Source: JAKAXS01 sp041940525
GTDB lineage: Bacteria; Pseudomonadota; Alphaproteobacteria; Rhizobiales; Hyphomicrobiaceae
DNA: 64,000 nucleotides
Direction: 5' to 3'
NCBI GenBank assembly: GCA_041940525.1
Contig: JBGTSB010000009.1
Location: 1-64,000 of the forward strand
Shown: in pieces, positions 8,856 to 17,874 of the stretch
Layout: each line of letters begins with the position of its first letter
How positions within the stretch are numbered: the stretch's first letter is position 1
Position numbers and translations under genes: made by a program
The notes under the pieces: generated by a model
Seen by the model: the letters and a program-made list of their open reading frames with translations, nothing else
Told to the model about the DNA's origin: nothing
Databases searched by the model: none

Positions 8856-10166
8856 ATGACCCGACTTGCGCTTGGCCGCATGATCGCCTGCACAGGAGCT
8901 CTTCTCGCTTGGAACGTGCTGCCTGAGCGATTGGACGCACAAGAATTTCCTAGCGGGACTTGGAACGGCGGCGGCGGTATCAGCGCCCCCCCGTCTTCGC
9001 CATTTCCTGGAGCGCAGCCAGCTCCCGCTCCAGTGCCACAGGCGCGACCGAAACCACGGGTGCAGAAGCCTCGTCCACGCAAAACCGTGCGCCGGCCGCA
9101 GAAGACGACTGATAGCGCCAGAATTGTTGTGAAGGTCAACGATGTGCCCATCACCGCCCGTGAGATTGCGCAGCGTCAACGTATCATGGGCGGCTCCGAT
9201 ATCTCCGCAAAGGTTAAAGCGAAGATGCAAAGCCTGATCAAGTCGCCTCGTACCAAGGCGCGCTTGAAAGAGATCTTGGATGAGGTCGTTGCGGCCAACG
9301 AAGGCAAATCGCGCGAGCAGATTATTGCGATTTTTGAATCCCGGAAGAAGTCTTTCGCAAAGGGGCTGCAGCGGCAGGCCGTTCAAAGCGCCCGGGAAAG
9401 CGTTTCACCGGCCGTTCGCAAGAAGGCGAAGGACGCGCTTATCGACGAACGGCTGAAGCTCCAGGCCGCGAAAGAGGCCGGTGTCACCGTGAGCGACGCG
9501 GACGTCGACAAACAGATGCGCGGAATTGCTCAGCGCAACAAAATGAACCTGAAAGAATTCGGAGCGCATCTCAAAAAGATGGGGATCGACATCGCTACGA
9601 TGAAATCGCGTACGAAGGCCGAAATGGGTTGGGTGCAGGTCGTGCGCAAGAAATTTGGTCACGCCATCGCGATCACGTCGCGAGACGTAGACCGCATCGT
9701 GGCGTCCAACCCCGACGCAGAAGATGGCACTGAGTTGAAGCTCCAGCGCATTTCCTTGCAGCTTCTCAACAAGGTTGACCAAACCAATCTGGCTCAGCGG
9801 CAGCTCGAGGCAGAGGCGGCGCGGGCGAACTTCCGTGGCTGTGATCAGTCGGCGGCATTGGCGAACACCATCCCGGGCGCACGCTTTACCGATATCGGGA
9901 ACCGGATGCCGGCGGCCATCCCGGAACCTACGCGTAGTCTGTTGCTGACAGCGCGGGACGGCGAGATGCTACCTCCGTCCGTTGGGCCGACTGGCATTGA
10001 GTTATGGATTGTGTGCGGGCGCAATTCGGTGTCCGCCGACAAGCAGCGCCGTGAGGCAGCAGAGGATGCGGCCAAACAAAACGAATTTCAGTTGCTTGCC
10101 AAAAAGTATCTTCGTGACCTTCGGCAAGACGCGGTCATCGACGACCGGGAGGCGAGCGGCAGTTAA
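8856..10166 (+). CDS. surA: SurA-like periplasmic chaperone with degenerate PPIase domain
   Basis: A 436-residue exported protein of the SurA N-terminal-domain family, a periplasmic folding factor for outer-membrane proteins such as LptD upstream. I choose the ATG at 8856, which gives a clean signal peptide (MTRLALGRMIACTGALLAW... cut near LDAQ); an upstream in-frame ATG at 8784 would bury it. A Pro-rich linker (about 30-75) precedes the SurA domain, which begins VVKVNDVPITAREIAQR and resumes DALIDERLKLQAAKEAG after a basic helical insertion. The C-terminal part (about 310-420) resembles a parvulin domain only weakly (PTGIELWIVCGR) and lacks its usual histidine motifs. TAA and the pdxA ATG share one base. 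Confidence 0.82.
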   Translation: MTRLALGRMIACTGALLAWNVLPERLDAQEFPSGTWNGGGGISAPPSSPFPGAQPAPAPVPQARPKPRVQKPRPRKTVRRPQKTTDSARIVVKVNDVPITAREIAQRQRIMGGSDISAKVKAKMQSLIKSPRTKARLKEILDEVVAANEGKSREQIIAIFESRKKSFAKGLQRQAVQSARESVSPAVRKKAKDALIDERLKLQAAKEAGVTVSDADVDKQMRGIAQRNKMNLKEFGAHLKKMGIDIATMKSRTKAEMGWVQVVRKKFGHAIAITSRDVDRIVASNPDAEDGTELKLQRISLQLLNKVDQTNLAQRQLEAEAARANFRGCDQSAALANTIPGARFTDIGNRMPAAIPEPTRSLLLTARDGEMLPPSVGPTGIELWIVCGRNSVSADKQRREAAEDAAKQNEFQLLAKKYLRDLRQDAVIDDREASGS

Positions 10167-11218
10167 TGGGGCGCCCTGCCCCGCATCGGCTCCCGCTTGC
10201 CGTCAGCATGGGTGATCCCGCTGGTATTGGCCCGGACATCATTCTGATGGCCTGGGCCCGTCGGGTGGCCTCCGGCGTTCCGCCGTTTGCAGTTTTCGGT
10301 GACACGGCGACACTGGTCGATCGCGCTAGCGCGCTAGGTATCAGCGTTCCGGTGGCTGAGACTGCGCTCTGCTCGGCGACTGAGGATTTTGCTACCGATC
10401 TGCCTGTCATCCCATTGAGGCATGAGCATACTCCGGCCGCCGATGCGGGGCGCCCGTCCGACGATGGGGCCCGTGTCGCCATAGCGGCGATCGAGCAAGC
10501 GGTTGCGGCTATTGCAGCAGGTGAGGCTAGCGCGGTCGTGACGGGGCCGGTGTCAAAGTCAGTGTTGCATGCCGTTGGCTTCCAGCATCCCGGGCATACC
10601 GAATTTCTAGCCGAACTCGCGGCGCGTCATTGGCCGTCTCAAGTTGCTTGTCATCCCGTGATGATGCTTGCGTCGCGAACGTTGCGTACCGTTCCGTTGA
10701 CGATCCACATTCCTTTGACCCAAGTACCCGCCGCGGTGACTGGCGAGGCAATTGCGGTCACTTCTCGCATTTTGCATGAGGCCTTGAGGCGGGACTTTGG
10801 GATCGCCGCACCGCGTATCGCAGTGTGTGGTCTCAATCCGCATGCGAGTGAAGATGGCAGTATTGGCCGCGAGGACATCGATGTCGTTGCTCCGGCGCTC
10901 GAGCGGCTTCGCGCTGAAGGACTTAACATCGCCGGGCCGCTCTCCGCGGATACGTTGTTCCACGACGAGGCACGCGACGGCTATGACGTTGCGTTGTGCA
11001 TGTATCACGACCAGGCGCTCATTCCGATAAAGACATTGGCGTTCGATCAAGGCATCAACGTCACGCTTGGTCTGCCCTTCGTTCGAACCTCGCCTGATCA
11101 TGGTACGGCGTTCTCGCTCGCGGGAACGGGTAAGGCGTCGCCGTCGAGTTTCATTGAGAGCTGCAAGCTCGCCGCTGAAATCGGTGAACGTCGCGCGGTG
11201 GCAGGCCAACGGACATGA
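10166..11218 (+). CDS. pdxA: 4-hydroxythreonine-4-phosphate dehydrogenase
   Basis: A 350-residue PdxA enzyme, which oxidises 4-phosphohydroxy-L-threonine with NAD(P)+ in the DXP-dependent pyridoxal phosphate pathway. Family landmarks include SMGDPAGIGPDI near the N-terminus, GPVSKSV, the metal-binding GHTEFLAELA (His), the second His in CGLNPHASEDG, and GPLSADTLFH plus CMYHDQALIP(I)K with the third metal-ligand His. The ATG at 10166 shares one base with the surA stop, and the TGA overlaps the rsmA ATG, so translation of the three genes is probably coupled. The surA-pdxA-rsmA order is conserved in Proteobacteria. Confidence 0.95.
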   Translation: MGRPAPHRLPLAVSMGDPAGIGPDIILMAWARRVASGVPPFAVFGDTATLVDRASALGISVPVAETALCSATEDFATDLPVIPLRHEHTPAADAGRPSDDGARVAIAAIEQAVAAIAAGEASAVVTGPVSKSVLHAVGFQHPGHTEFLAELAARHWPSQVACHPVMMLASRTLRTVPLTIHIPLTQVPAAVTGEAIAVTSRILHEALRRDFGIAAPRIAVCGLNPHASEDGSIGREDIDVVAPALERLRAEGLNIAGPLSADTLFHDEARDGYDVALCMYHDQALIPIKTLAFDQGINVTLGLPFVRTSPDHGTAFSLAGTGKASPSSFIESCKLAAEIGERRAVAGQRT

Positions 11219-12102
11219 GCGCTTCGGAAGACGATGCCGGCGCTGGCTCGCGGGCACCGGATTTGCCGCCATTGCGTGACGTCATTCGTAGGCACGGGCT
11301 GGAAGCGAAGAAGAGCCTGGGTCAAAACTTCATTCTCGATCTCAATCTTACACGACGCATCGCCCGCGTCGCGGCGCCGCTCGATGCTCAGACTGTGATT
11401 GAGGTTGGCCCAGGTCCCGGCGGCTTAACGCGCGCTCTTTTGATGGAAGGTGCTAAGCGCGTTGTTGCTGTTGAACGCGACGCGCGCTGTTTGGCGGCCT
11501 TGCAGGACGTTGCATCCGCCTTTCCTAACCGGCTTACCGTACATGAAGGTGATGCGTTAGAAGCCGATTGGCTGGAGCTTCTTGGGGGGCCGTCAGGTCC
11601 GGTCACGATCGCGGCGAACTTACCGTACGGCATCGCGACGATGCTTTTGGTTGGCTGGCTGGAAACCGAACCCTGGCCACCGTGGTGGCAGCGCATGGTT
11701 TTGATGTTCCAAAAGGAGGTGGCCGAACGCATTGTGTCGGCGCCGGGCACCAAGTCGTATGGGCGGCTCGCCGTTCTGTCCCAGTGGCGTGCGAAGGTAC
11801 GGATGGCTATGACGTTGCCGCCGGAAGCATTCACGCCACCGCCGAAGGTGTCCTCGGCTGTTGTCGAGTTTGTGCCGCACGAGCGCATGCAGCCGGATTG
11901 TTCGGTGAAGGCGCTTGGGAAGGTGACGGCCGCCGCCTTCGGTCAGCGGCGTAAAATGTTGCGTCAGAGCCTGAAGCAATTGGGTTGTGATGCGGAAGCG
12001 TTACTGAATGAAGCGGGATTGGATCCGCAGCTGCGTGCAGAACAGCTGAGCGTAGAGCAGTTTGCGCTTCTGGCGAAGGTGCGGGAGCAAATGCAGGCCT
12101 GA
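11215..12102 (+). CDS. rsmA: 16S rRNA (adenine1518/1519-N6)-dimethyltransferase KsgA/RsmA
   Basis: A 295-residue S-adenosylmethionine-dependent methyltransferase that dimethylates two adjacent adenines in the 3'-terminal hairpin of 16S rRNA. Motifs: KSLGQNFILD at 33-42, SAM-binding EVGPGPGGLT at 63-72, and the catalytic NLPYGI at 135-140 (NLPY). The C-terminal helical domain has FGQRRKMLRQSLK. The first 20 residues are a low-complexity Ala/Asp/Pro segment that may be dispensable. It is the last gene of the lptF-to-rsmA run and is convergent with gmk, with a 16-base gap. Confidence 0.96.
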   Translation: MSASEDDAGAGSRAPDLPPLRDVIRRHGLEAKKSLGQNFILDLNLTRRIARVAAPLDAQTVIEVGPGPGGLTRALLMEGAKRVVAVERDARCLAALQDVASAFPNRLTVHEGDALEADWLELLGGPSGPVTIAANLPYGIATMLLVGWLETEPWPPWWQRMVLMFQKEVAERIVSAPGTKSYGRLAVLSQWRAKVRMAMTLPPEAFTPPPKVSSAVVEFVPHERMQPDCSVKALGKVTAAAFGQRRKMLRQSLKQLGCDAEALLNEAGLDPQLRAEQLSVEQFALLAKVREQMQA

Positions 12103-12118
12103 TCGCGTTCGTGAGCCT

Positions 12119-12760
12119 TTAGAGGTGCGATTGCAGCTCGCGCACGAACTCGCTGAGGCCCAGGAGACGTTCGCGCTTCAGGCGTTCAGCTGTCAAAATG
12201 GCTCTCAAGCCAGCGATACTTTCATCCAGATGCGTATTGACGATGACATAATCGTACTCAGGCCAATGGCTAATCTCTGATGAGGCCTTGGCCATGCGTT
12301 TTGCCACCACCTCAGGCGCGTCCTGTGCCCTCGCTCTCAGACGTTTTTCGAGAGCATCGCCGGATGGCGGTAGAACAAAAACGCGGACGAGATCGCCTGC
12401 GAGTTTTTCAGACAGCTGTTGCGCGCCCTGCCAATCGATATCGAACAGAACGTCGCTGCCGTTTGCGATGGTCGCCTCAACGGGAGCGCGTGGCGTCCCG
12501 TAGTAGTGATCGAAAACGCGGGCCCACTCCAACAATTCGTCTTGGTCGCGGAGACGTTCAAATTCAGCCTCGCTGATGAAGCGATAGTCTTTTCCATCCA
12601 CTTCTCCGGGCCGGGCCTGACGCGTGGTTACGGACACGGAGATTTGAATATTCCTGTCGGCTTCGAGCAGCGCGCGAGACAACGTGGTTTTACCTGCTCC
12701 TGATGGTGAGGACAGAACCAGAAGAAGCCCTTTACGGGCAACATGTGGTTGGCTTTGCAT
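12119..12760 (-). CDS. gmk: Guanylate kinase
   Basis: A 213-residue guanylate kinase (GMP + ATP to GDP + ADP). The P-loop SSPSGAGKTT lies at 17-26, GMP-binding TTRQARPGEVDGKDY at 45-59, and VLFDIDWQGAQQ at 104-115. I use the ATG at 12760, four bases after the yicC stop; an in-frame TTG at 12772 would only add MNSE inside yicC. The yicC-gmk pairing with mltG upstream is conserved in Rhizobiales and suggests one transcript. Confidence 0.96.
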   Translation of the reverse strand: MQSQPHVARKGLLLVLSSPSGAGKTTLSRALLEADRNIQISVSVTTRQARPGEVDGKDYRFISEAEFERLRDQDELLEWARVFDHYYGTPRAPVEATIANGSDVLFDIDWQGAQQLSEKLAGDLVRVFVLPPSGDALEKRLRARAQDAPEVVAKRMAKASSEISHWPEYDYVIVNTHLDESIAGLRAILTAERLKRERLLGLSEFVRELQSHL

Positions 12761-12764
12761 TTCG

Positions 12765-13655
12765 CTATTCAATGTTCTGAACCTGTTCGCGCATCTGGTC
12801 GATGACTACTTTCAGCTCGAGCCCCGCTTTCGTAATCTGCGGATCGTTGGCTTTCGAACATAGCGTGTTGGCTTCGCGGTTAAACTCCTGAGCCAGAAAA
12901 TCAAGGCGCCGGCCGGCGGGCCCTGGTCCCGCTAACAGTTCTCGCGCGGCGGCGATATGCATGCGTAGCCGGCGCAATTCCTCTTCCACGTCCGCGCGCG
13001 TCGCCAGCATCACGGCTTCCTGGTGAAGGCGGGCATCGTCGAGGGCGTCGCAGGCTTCCACGAGCCTCGCAACATTCTCTTTCAATCGGAGGGCGATGGC
13101 TTCCGGTGTGCGAGCCGGAGAGGTCTCGATCTGCCCGACAAGAGCTTCCACCGTTGTCATTTGTGCGGCGATAACCGTTGCCAGGCGCGCACCTTCCTGA
13201 GCTCGCGCGGCGATTAGGTCGTCCAATGCCTGGACGAAACGCTCGAGCATCGCTTTTTGTGTTTGGGCGATCGCGTCTTCGTCCGGTGCTTCATCGCAGA
13301 CCTCAAGCACACCCTTTACAGCCAATAGCCCTTCAGCGCTGGCCGGTGGCGCTCCGGTCAACTCGCATACGCGTTTAGCTGCTGCTACGACCTGTTCCAG
13401 CGCTGCTTCGTTTAGACGAATTTGATTGGGCTGCGATTGCCGTGCGATCGCGAGGGATACTGAGAGGCTGCCGCGTTTTAGCTGCTTGCCGATATGATCG
13501 CGAATAGCGGGTTCGAGGCTTTCAAAGCCCGGTGGCAGGCGCAATCGCACGTCCAGGCCCCGGCCGTTGACGCTGCGCAATTCCCAATGCCACGCCAAGT
13601 TCGGTGTCCGGCCATCCTGCCGGGCAAACCCTGTCATGCTCTTCAACGTCATCAT
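12765..13655 (-). CDS. YicC/YloC-family endoribonuclease
   Basis: A 296-residue YicC-family protein. It begins with the family signature LKSMTGFARQ and has an N-terminal YicC-like domain (about 1-155, with SVNGRGLDVRLRLP) and the DUF1732 C-terminal domain (about 210-296) containing EEELRRLRMHI, RRLDFLAQEFNREANTL and SKANDPQIT, all highly conserved. E. coli YicC is reported to be a ring-shaped endoribonuclease acting on structured RNA. The start could be the GTG at 13658 or the ATG codons at 13655 and 13652; I use 13655. It lies just upstream of gmk. Confidence 0.92.
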   Translation of the reverse strand: MMTLKSMTGFARQDGRTPNLAWHWELRSVNGRGLDVRLRLPPGFESLEPAIRDHIGKQLKRGSLSVSLAIARQSQPNQIRLNEAALEQVVAAAKRVCELTGAPPASAEGLLAVKGVLEVCDEAPDEDAIAQTQKAMLERFVQALDDLIAARAQEGARLATVIAAQMTTVEALVGQIETSPARTPEAIALRLKENVARLVEACDALDDARLHQEAVMLATRADVEEELRRLRMHIAAARELLAGPGPAGRRLDFLAQEFNREANTLCSKANDPQITKAGLELKVVIDQMREQVQNIE

Positions 13656-13744
13656 CACCGCGATGCAATGGAGGCCTCAATGCGCGGTGATCTATATAGG
13701 CTTCGGCCGTGGGCAACAAGTTTGCGGCGCAGCAGCCGTCTGAC

Positions 13745-15064
13745 TTACTGGCGGCGTGGCTTGCGCACAGGCGTAGGATACGACACAGCATTGGCGGCGT
13801 TTGCGGTTGAGCCCGCGTCATCGTCGTCTTCGTTGGCCGCATCTTCCGCTGGCGGGTTTGGAACGGCGCCCGGTCCTGCTGCTGCAGCCTCCTCTCGGGC
13901 TGCTTCTGCTTTTTGTTCCGCGCGGCGGTCTTTCTCGATCTTGCGCCAATCGGCAACGGCGTCGTTGTGGTCAGAGAGGGTTTCGGAGAACGCATGTCCA
14001 CCCGTACCGTCGGCGACGAAGTACAAATACGGCGTGGTCGCGGGGTTCAATGTTGCCTCAAGCGCCGGGCGGCCTGGGTTGCATATAGGTCCCGGTGGGA
14101 GGCCGTTGATCCTGTAGGTGTTGTAGGCCGTCTTCTCGTTGATCTCCGAACGCTTGATTGGCCGGCCAAGACTGCCCTGCCCTCCAACGATGCCGTAAAT
14201 GATCGTGGGGTCGGATTGGAGCCGCATGCCCTTGCGCAATCTGTTGACGAAGACAGAAGCGACTTGCGGACGTTCTTCCGCGAGGGCCGTTTCTTTTTCA
14301 ACGATGGACGCGAGGATGACAGCCTCTTCCATGGTTTGGATAGGAAGGTCGGGTGCCCTCTTCTCCCAAAGGTTTTCCAAAGTGCGCGCTTGTTCCGCCT
14401 TCATACGCTCTAGTATGTCTTGGCGGGGCTTGCCTTTCGAAAAGCTGTATGTGGCTGGCATCAGCGAGCCTTCGGGAGGGATGGCGGTGATTTCCCCGGT
14501 CAGGTGTTCTTCGTTACGCAGGCGTTCGACGATTTGCTGGCTCGTCAAGCCTTCCGGCAGCGTCACCTTGTAGAGGACGGCACGGCCCTCGGCGATGAGC
14601 TCGGCGACTTCGCGGATGCTGGCAGCTTTCTTGAACTCGTACTCTCCGGCTTTCAGCTCGAAGTTTTTACCCTTGTTGTTGCCTAACCACGATTGGGCAA
14701 GATGGCCGGCGATGAACACCCAGCGGTTTGAAATGATGCCGCGGCGTTCAAGACGTTCGGCAATTTCAATCCTGCCCTCACCTTTCGGGATGACGACCGT
14801 GCTCGAAACAGTCAGCGGGCCGGGCTTTTCGTAAAGATGATAGACGAGCGCGATGCAGGCGGCCGCGAGCACCATGCCAATGAGGCTTACGGTCAGAACA
14901 CCGCTTAGGAAACGGATGAAACCACTTTCGCGTGGACGGGGACGATCAAATCCACTGCGTGGGCGCGATGGGGCACGGCCCGGCTCCAGCGCCTCGTTAG
15001 GACTGCGTGGGCGCATTCCATGGCGCGGTGACAAAGCAGGTGGCCTGTCGCGTCTGATTGTCAT
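13745..15064 (-). CDS. mltG: Endolytic murein transglycosylase MltG (YceG)
   Basis: A 439-residue protein that cleaves nascent glycan strands at the inner membrane and acts as a terminator of peptidoglycan polymerisation. A basic, Pro/Arg-rich cytoplasmic N-terminus (about 1-60) is followed by one transmembrane helix (about 63-88, SLIGMVLAAACIALVYHLY) and the YceG domain with the catalytic glutamate in ILASIVEKETALAEE, then SDPTIIYG and the YNTY-x-x-GLPPGPICNPG signature. The C-terminus is a disordered Ala/Glu/Asp-rich tail. The ATG at 15064 is preferred over an upstream TTG at 15121. An MltG gene between the fab cluster and yicC is usual in Rhizobiales. Confidence 0.92.
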   Translation of the reverse strand: MTIRRDRPPALSPRHGMRPRSPNEALEPGRAPSRPRSGFDRPRPRESGFIRFLSGVLTVSLIGMVLAAACIALVYHLYEKPGPLTVSSTVVIPKGEGRIEIAERLERRGIISNRWVFIAGHLAQSWLGNNKGKNFELKAGEYEFKKAASIREVAELIAEGRAVLYKVTLPEGLTSQQIVERLRNEEHLTGEITAIPPEGSLMPATYSFSKGKPRQDILERMKAEQARTLENLWEKRAPDLPIQTMEEAVILASIVEKETALAEERPQVASVFVNRLRKGMRLQSDPTIIYGIVGGQGSLGRPIKRSEINEKTAYNTYRINGLPPGPICNPGRPALEATLNPATTPYLYFVADGTGGHAFSETLSDHNDAVADWRKIEKDRRAEQKAEAAREEAAAAGPGAVPNPPAEDAANEDDDDAGSTANAANAVSYPTPVRKPRRQ

Positions 15065-15212
15065 GATCGAACTACGCCTGACAGCGGTTGAGCGTACTGC
15101 ATACGATATTCCGTCCCCCAACGGTGGCGCAACTTTGCTACGCCCTAGCAGACCAGCAAGGTACTTGGAAATATGGCAAAAGGCCGGTGTGCCAAAATGT
15201 AGGGGCTGAGGC

Positions 15213-16481
15213 TTAAGCTACGCGCCGCATTATGATCGATGCGTTGGTTCCTCCGAACCCAAACGAATTCGATAGTACGGTATCTACCTGTTTCTGTTTG
15301 GCTTTGTGCGGAACAAGGTCAATGGCCGTTGTAACGGACGGGTTGTCCAGGTTCAGAGTCGGCGGAACGGTGTTATCGCGCATGGCCAGAATGGAGAAAA
15401 CAGCCTCGACGGCGCCGGCGGCACCCAGCAGGTGCCCCACCGCGGACTTGGTGGACGACATCGCGACTTTGGCCGCCGCATTTCCGAATAAGCGCTCAAC
15501 CGCGCCGAGTTCGATTTCGTCGCCCATGGGTGTGGACGTGCCGTGAGCGTTGACATAGTCGATGTCGCTCACGTCGATCCCAGCGCGTTTCAGCGCGGCT
15601 TTCATGCAGCGGAAGGCGCCGTCTCCGGTCTCTTCCGGAGCTGTGATGTGATAGGCGTCGCCAGACAGGCCGTAACCGATAATTTCGCAGTAGATCTTGG
15701 CGCCACGGGCCTTCGCGTGCTCGTAGTCTTCCAGGATCACGATGCCGGCGCCCTCGCCCATGACGAAGCCGTCGCGATCCTTGTCGTAGGGCCGCGAGGC
15801 TTTTCCAGGATCATCGTTGAAGCCGGTCGACAAGGCGCGGCAAGCCGCGAAGCCAGCAACCGCAATACGGCAGATTGGGCTTTCCGCCCCACCTGCGACC
15901 ATGACATCTGCATCGCCCAAAGCGATGAGTCGCGCGGCATCACCGATGGCGTGCGTGCCGGTGGAGCAGGCGGTGACCACGGCGTGGTTCGGCCCTTTGA
16001 AGTTGTGACGAATAGAAACTTGGCCTGACGCCAAGTTAATCAGGCGGCCGGGAATGAAGAAAGGCGACACGCGGCGCGGGCCTTTGTCCTTGAGCAGGAT
16101 GGAGGTATCGGCAATGCCGGACAGGCCGCCGATGCCAGAGCCGATGAGCACGCCCGTGCGTTCTTGCTGATCCGTTGTTTCGGCCTTGTAACCGGAATCT
16201 TCGAGCGCTTGATCGGCCGCTGCCAGCGCGTAAACAATGAAGTCATCAACTTTGCGCTGTTCTTTCGGCTCCATCCAATCGTCGGCGTTGAACTTGCCGT
16301 CGGCCGTGTCGCCGCGTGGGATAAAGCAGGCGATCTGGGCAGTCAGGTCATCAACCTGGAACTCTGTGATGCGCCGGGCGCCATTCTGTCCTGCTAGAAG
16401 ATTTGACCATGAAGCCTCGACCCCGCAGCCCACTGGGCTAACGAGCCCAAGGCCGGTGACTACCACGCGCCGCAGCTCCAT
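15213..16481 (-). CDS. fabF: Beta-ketoacyl-ACP synthase II
   Basis: A 422-residue condensing enzyme that elongates acyl-ACP with malonyl-ACP in type II fatty acid synthesis. The catalytic triad is visible: nucleophile Cys172 in VTACSTGTH, His313 in NAHGTSTPMGD, and His350 with Lys345 in SSTKSAVGHLLGAAG. The C-terminal GFGGTNASI motif is intact. Length and N-terminus (MELRRVVVTGLGLVSPVG) are normal. It follows acpP by 139 bases and precedes mltG, the conserved acpP-fabF-mltG order. Confidence 0.97.
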   Translation of the reverse strand: MELRRVVVTGLGLVSPVGCGVEASWSNLLAGQNGARRITEFQVDDLTAQIACFIPRGDTADGKFNADDWMEPKEQRKVDDFIVYALAAADQALEDSGYKAETTDQQERTGVLIGSGIGGLSGIADTSILLKDKGPRRVSPFFIPGRLINLASGQVSIRHNFKGPNHAVVTACSTGTHAIGDAARLIALGDADVMVAGGAESPICRIAVAGFAACRALSTGFNDDPGKASRPYDKDRDGFVMGEGAGIVILEDYEHAKARGAKIYCEIIGYGLSGDAYHITAPEETGDGAFRCMKAALKRAGIDVSDIDYVNAHGTSTPMGDEIELGAVERLFGNAAAKVAMSSTKSAVGHLLGAAGAVEAVFSILAMRDNTVPPTLNLDNPSVTTAIDLVPHKAKQKQVDTVLSNSFGFGGTNASIIMRRVA

Positions 16482-16620
16482 CCCCGATTCCTTGCTCTTG
16501 TTTTGGTGACCGGGCCGCTAGGCTATCGTGCATCGCGGTGGTCACAAGTAGGCCAAACGGCGCCGTGCCCTGCCCGGGAACGACGCCGCTTAAACGTTCA
16601 AACGGTCTCGTCAGCGGCGC

Positions 16621-16869
16621 TTAGGCTGCGCTGGTAGACGCGTTCTTTTCTAGAAACTTGACGGCGTCGCCGACTGTAAGGATGTGCTCGGCGGCATCAT
16701 CCGGGATTTCACAGCCGAACTCTTCCTCAAAGGCCATGACCAGCTCGACCGTGTCCAAGCTGTCGGCGCCGAGATCGTCGATAAAGCTGGCGTTCTCAGT
16801 GACCTTTTCACCTTCTACGCCCAGGTGTTCGACGACTATCTTTTTTACGCGCTCAGCGACGTCGCTCAT
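16621..16869 (-). CDS. acpP: Acyl carrier protein
   Basis: An 82-residue acidic carrier protein. The phosphopantetheine attachment serine is Ser37 in the motif DDLGADSLDTVEL; the helix-II recognition residues EFGCEIPDDAAE are canonical. It ferries acyl intermediates among FabD, FabG and FabF encoded on either side. A 250-base gap to fabG suggests its own strong promoter, as usual for acpP. Confidence 0.98.
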   Translation of the reverse strand: MSDVAERVKKIVVEHLGVEGEKVTENASFIDDLGADSLDTVELVMAFEEEFGCEIPDDAAEHILTVGDAVKFLEKNASTSAA

Positions 16870-17120
16870 CGTTAGTTCCTCGTGTCTCTTGTCTCAGGTT
16901 TAAATCAGTTCGGTTCTTCTTTCGCGAGCACATCGCGGCCTTCGCCTTCAGCGACGTGCTGGCTAGGCTGCTACCCCTGAATGAGATCCCGTACTGGTCA
17001 CAAGACCGTTAGGATGTTTCGCGGAGGTGCGCAGCAAAAATCGAGGCTCGTTACCACACTTCTTCGAACTTGGCCAAGCCCTAGTCTTAACCAAGCGAGA
17101 GAGCAAGGCCAGCCAATATC

Positions 17121-17864
17121 TTAGACCATAAGCATTCCGCCGTTGATGTGAAGTGTTTGGCCTGTCACGTAGCCTGCCGCGTCGGACGCCAGATATAGGG
17201 CGCCAGCGGCAATATCTTCTGGATTTCCGAAGCGTTGGGCCGGGATCATCTTAGATATTTCTTCAGTTTGCTTCTCGTTGAGGACATCCGTCATAGGAGT
17301 CTTGATGAAGCCTGGGGCAATACAGTTGGCCGTAATGCCGCGCGACGCGACTTCGCGGGCAACGGACTTGGTCATCCCAATCATTCCGGCCTTCGAGGCG
17401 GCATAATTGCCTTGCCCAGGGTTGCCAATGATGCCGGATACCGACGAGATGTTGATAATTCGTCCGTAGCCAGTCTTGGCGCGCATCATGGCCCGGGCGG
17501 CGGCGCGCATCAGCATGAAGGTCGACGTTAGGTTGACCGCGATCACTTCGTCCCACTGGTCGTCTTTCATGACCATGAAAAGGTTATCCTTGGTCAGGCC
17601 GGCATTGTTGACGAGGATATCGACGTTACCCAGCTTCTTGGATGCGTCATCGATGAGTTTGCCGACGCTTGCCCGGTCGGCGAGATCGCAGGGTGTCACG
17701 TGGACTCGATCGCCGAGGTCAGCCGCGAGCTTTTCCAACTTTTCGACTTGCCGGCCTGAAACGGCGACGGTGGCGCCGGCCTTGTGCAAGGTGCGGGCGA
17801 TGGCTTCGCCAATTCCGCCTGTCGCGCCAGTGACAAGGGCGTTGCGCCCATTCAGATCAAACAT
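17121..17864 (-). CDS. fabG: 3-oxoacyl-ACP reductase FabG
   Basis: A 247-residue short-chain dehydrogenase that reduces 3-ketoacyl-ACP with NADPH. The cofactor motif TGATGGIGEA is at 12-21, NNAG at 86-89, and the catalytic Ser141, Tyr154 and Lys158 (NYAASKAG) are present. Its position between fabD and acpP fixes the role as the fatty-acid FabG rather than another reductase. The gap to the fabD stop is about 10 bases, so the two are co-transcribed. Confidence 0.97.
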   Translation of the reverse strand: MFDLNGRNALVTGATGGIGEAIARTLHKAGATVAVSGRQVEKLEKLAADLGDRVHVTPCDLADRASVGKLIDDASKKLGNVDILVNNAGLTKDNLFMVMKDDQWDEVIAVNLTSTFMLMRAAARAMMRAKTGYGRIINISSVSGIIGNPGQGNYAASKAGMIGMTKSVAREVASRGITANCIAPGFIKTPMTDVLNEKQTEEISKMIPAQRFGNPEDIAAGALYLASDAAGYVTGQTLHINGGMLMV

Positions 17865-17874
17865 CCGTTGTTCC

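Noticed and set aside
16560..16620. GCCGCT/AGCGGC dyad after acpP as terminator
   Set aside because: The arms are only 6-7 bp, the loop is 22 bases and there is no T run; not strong enough to call.
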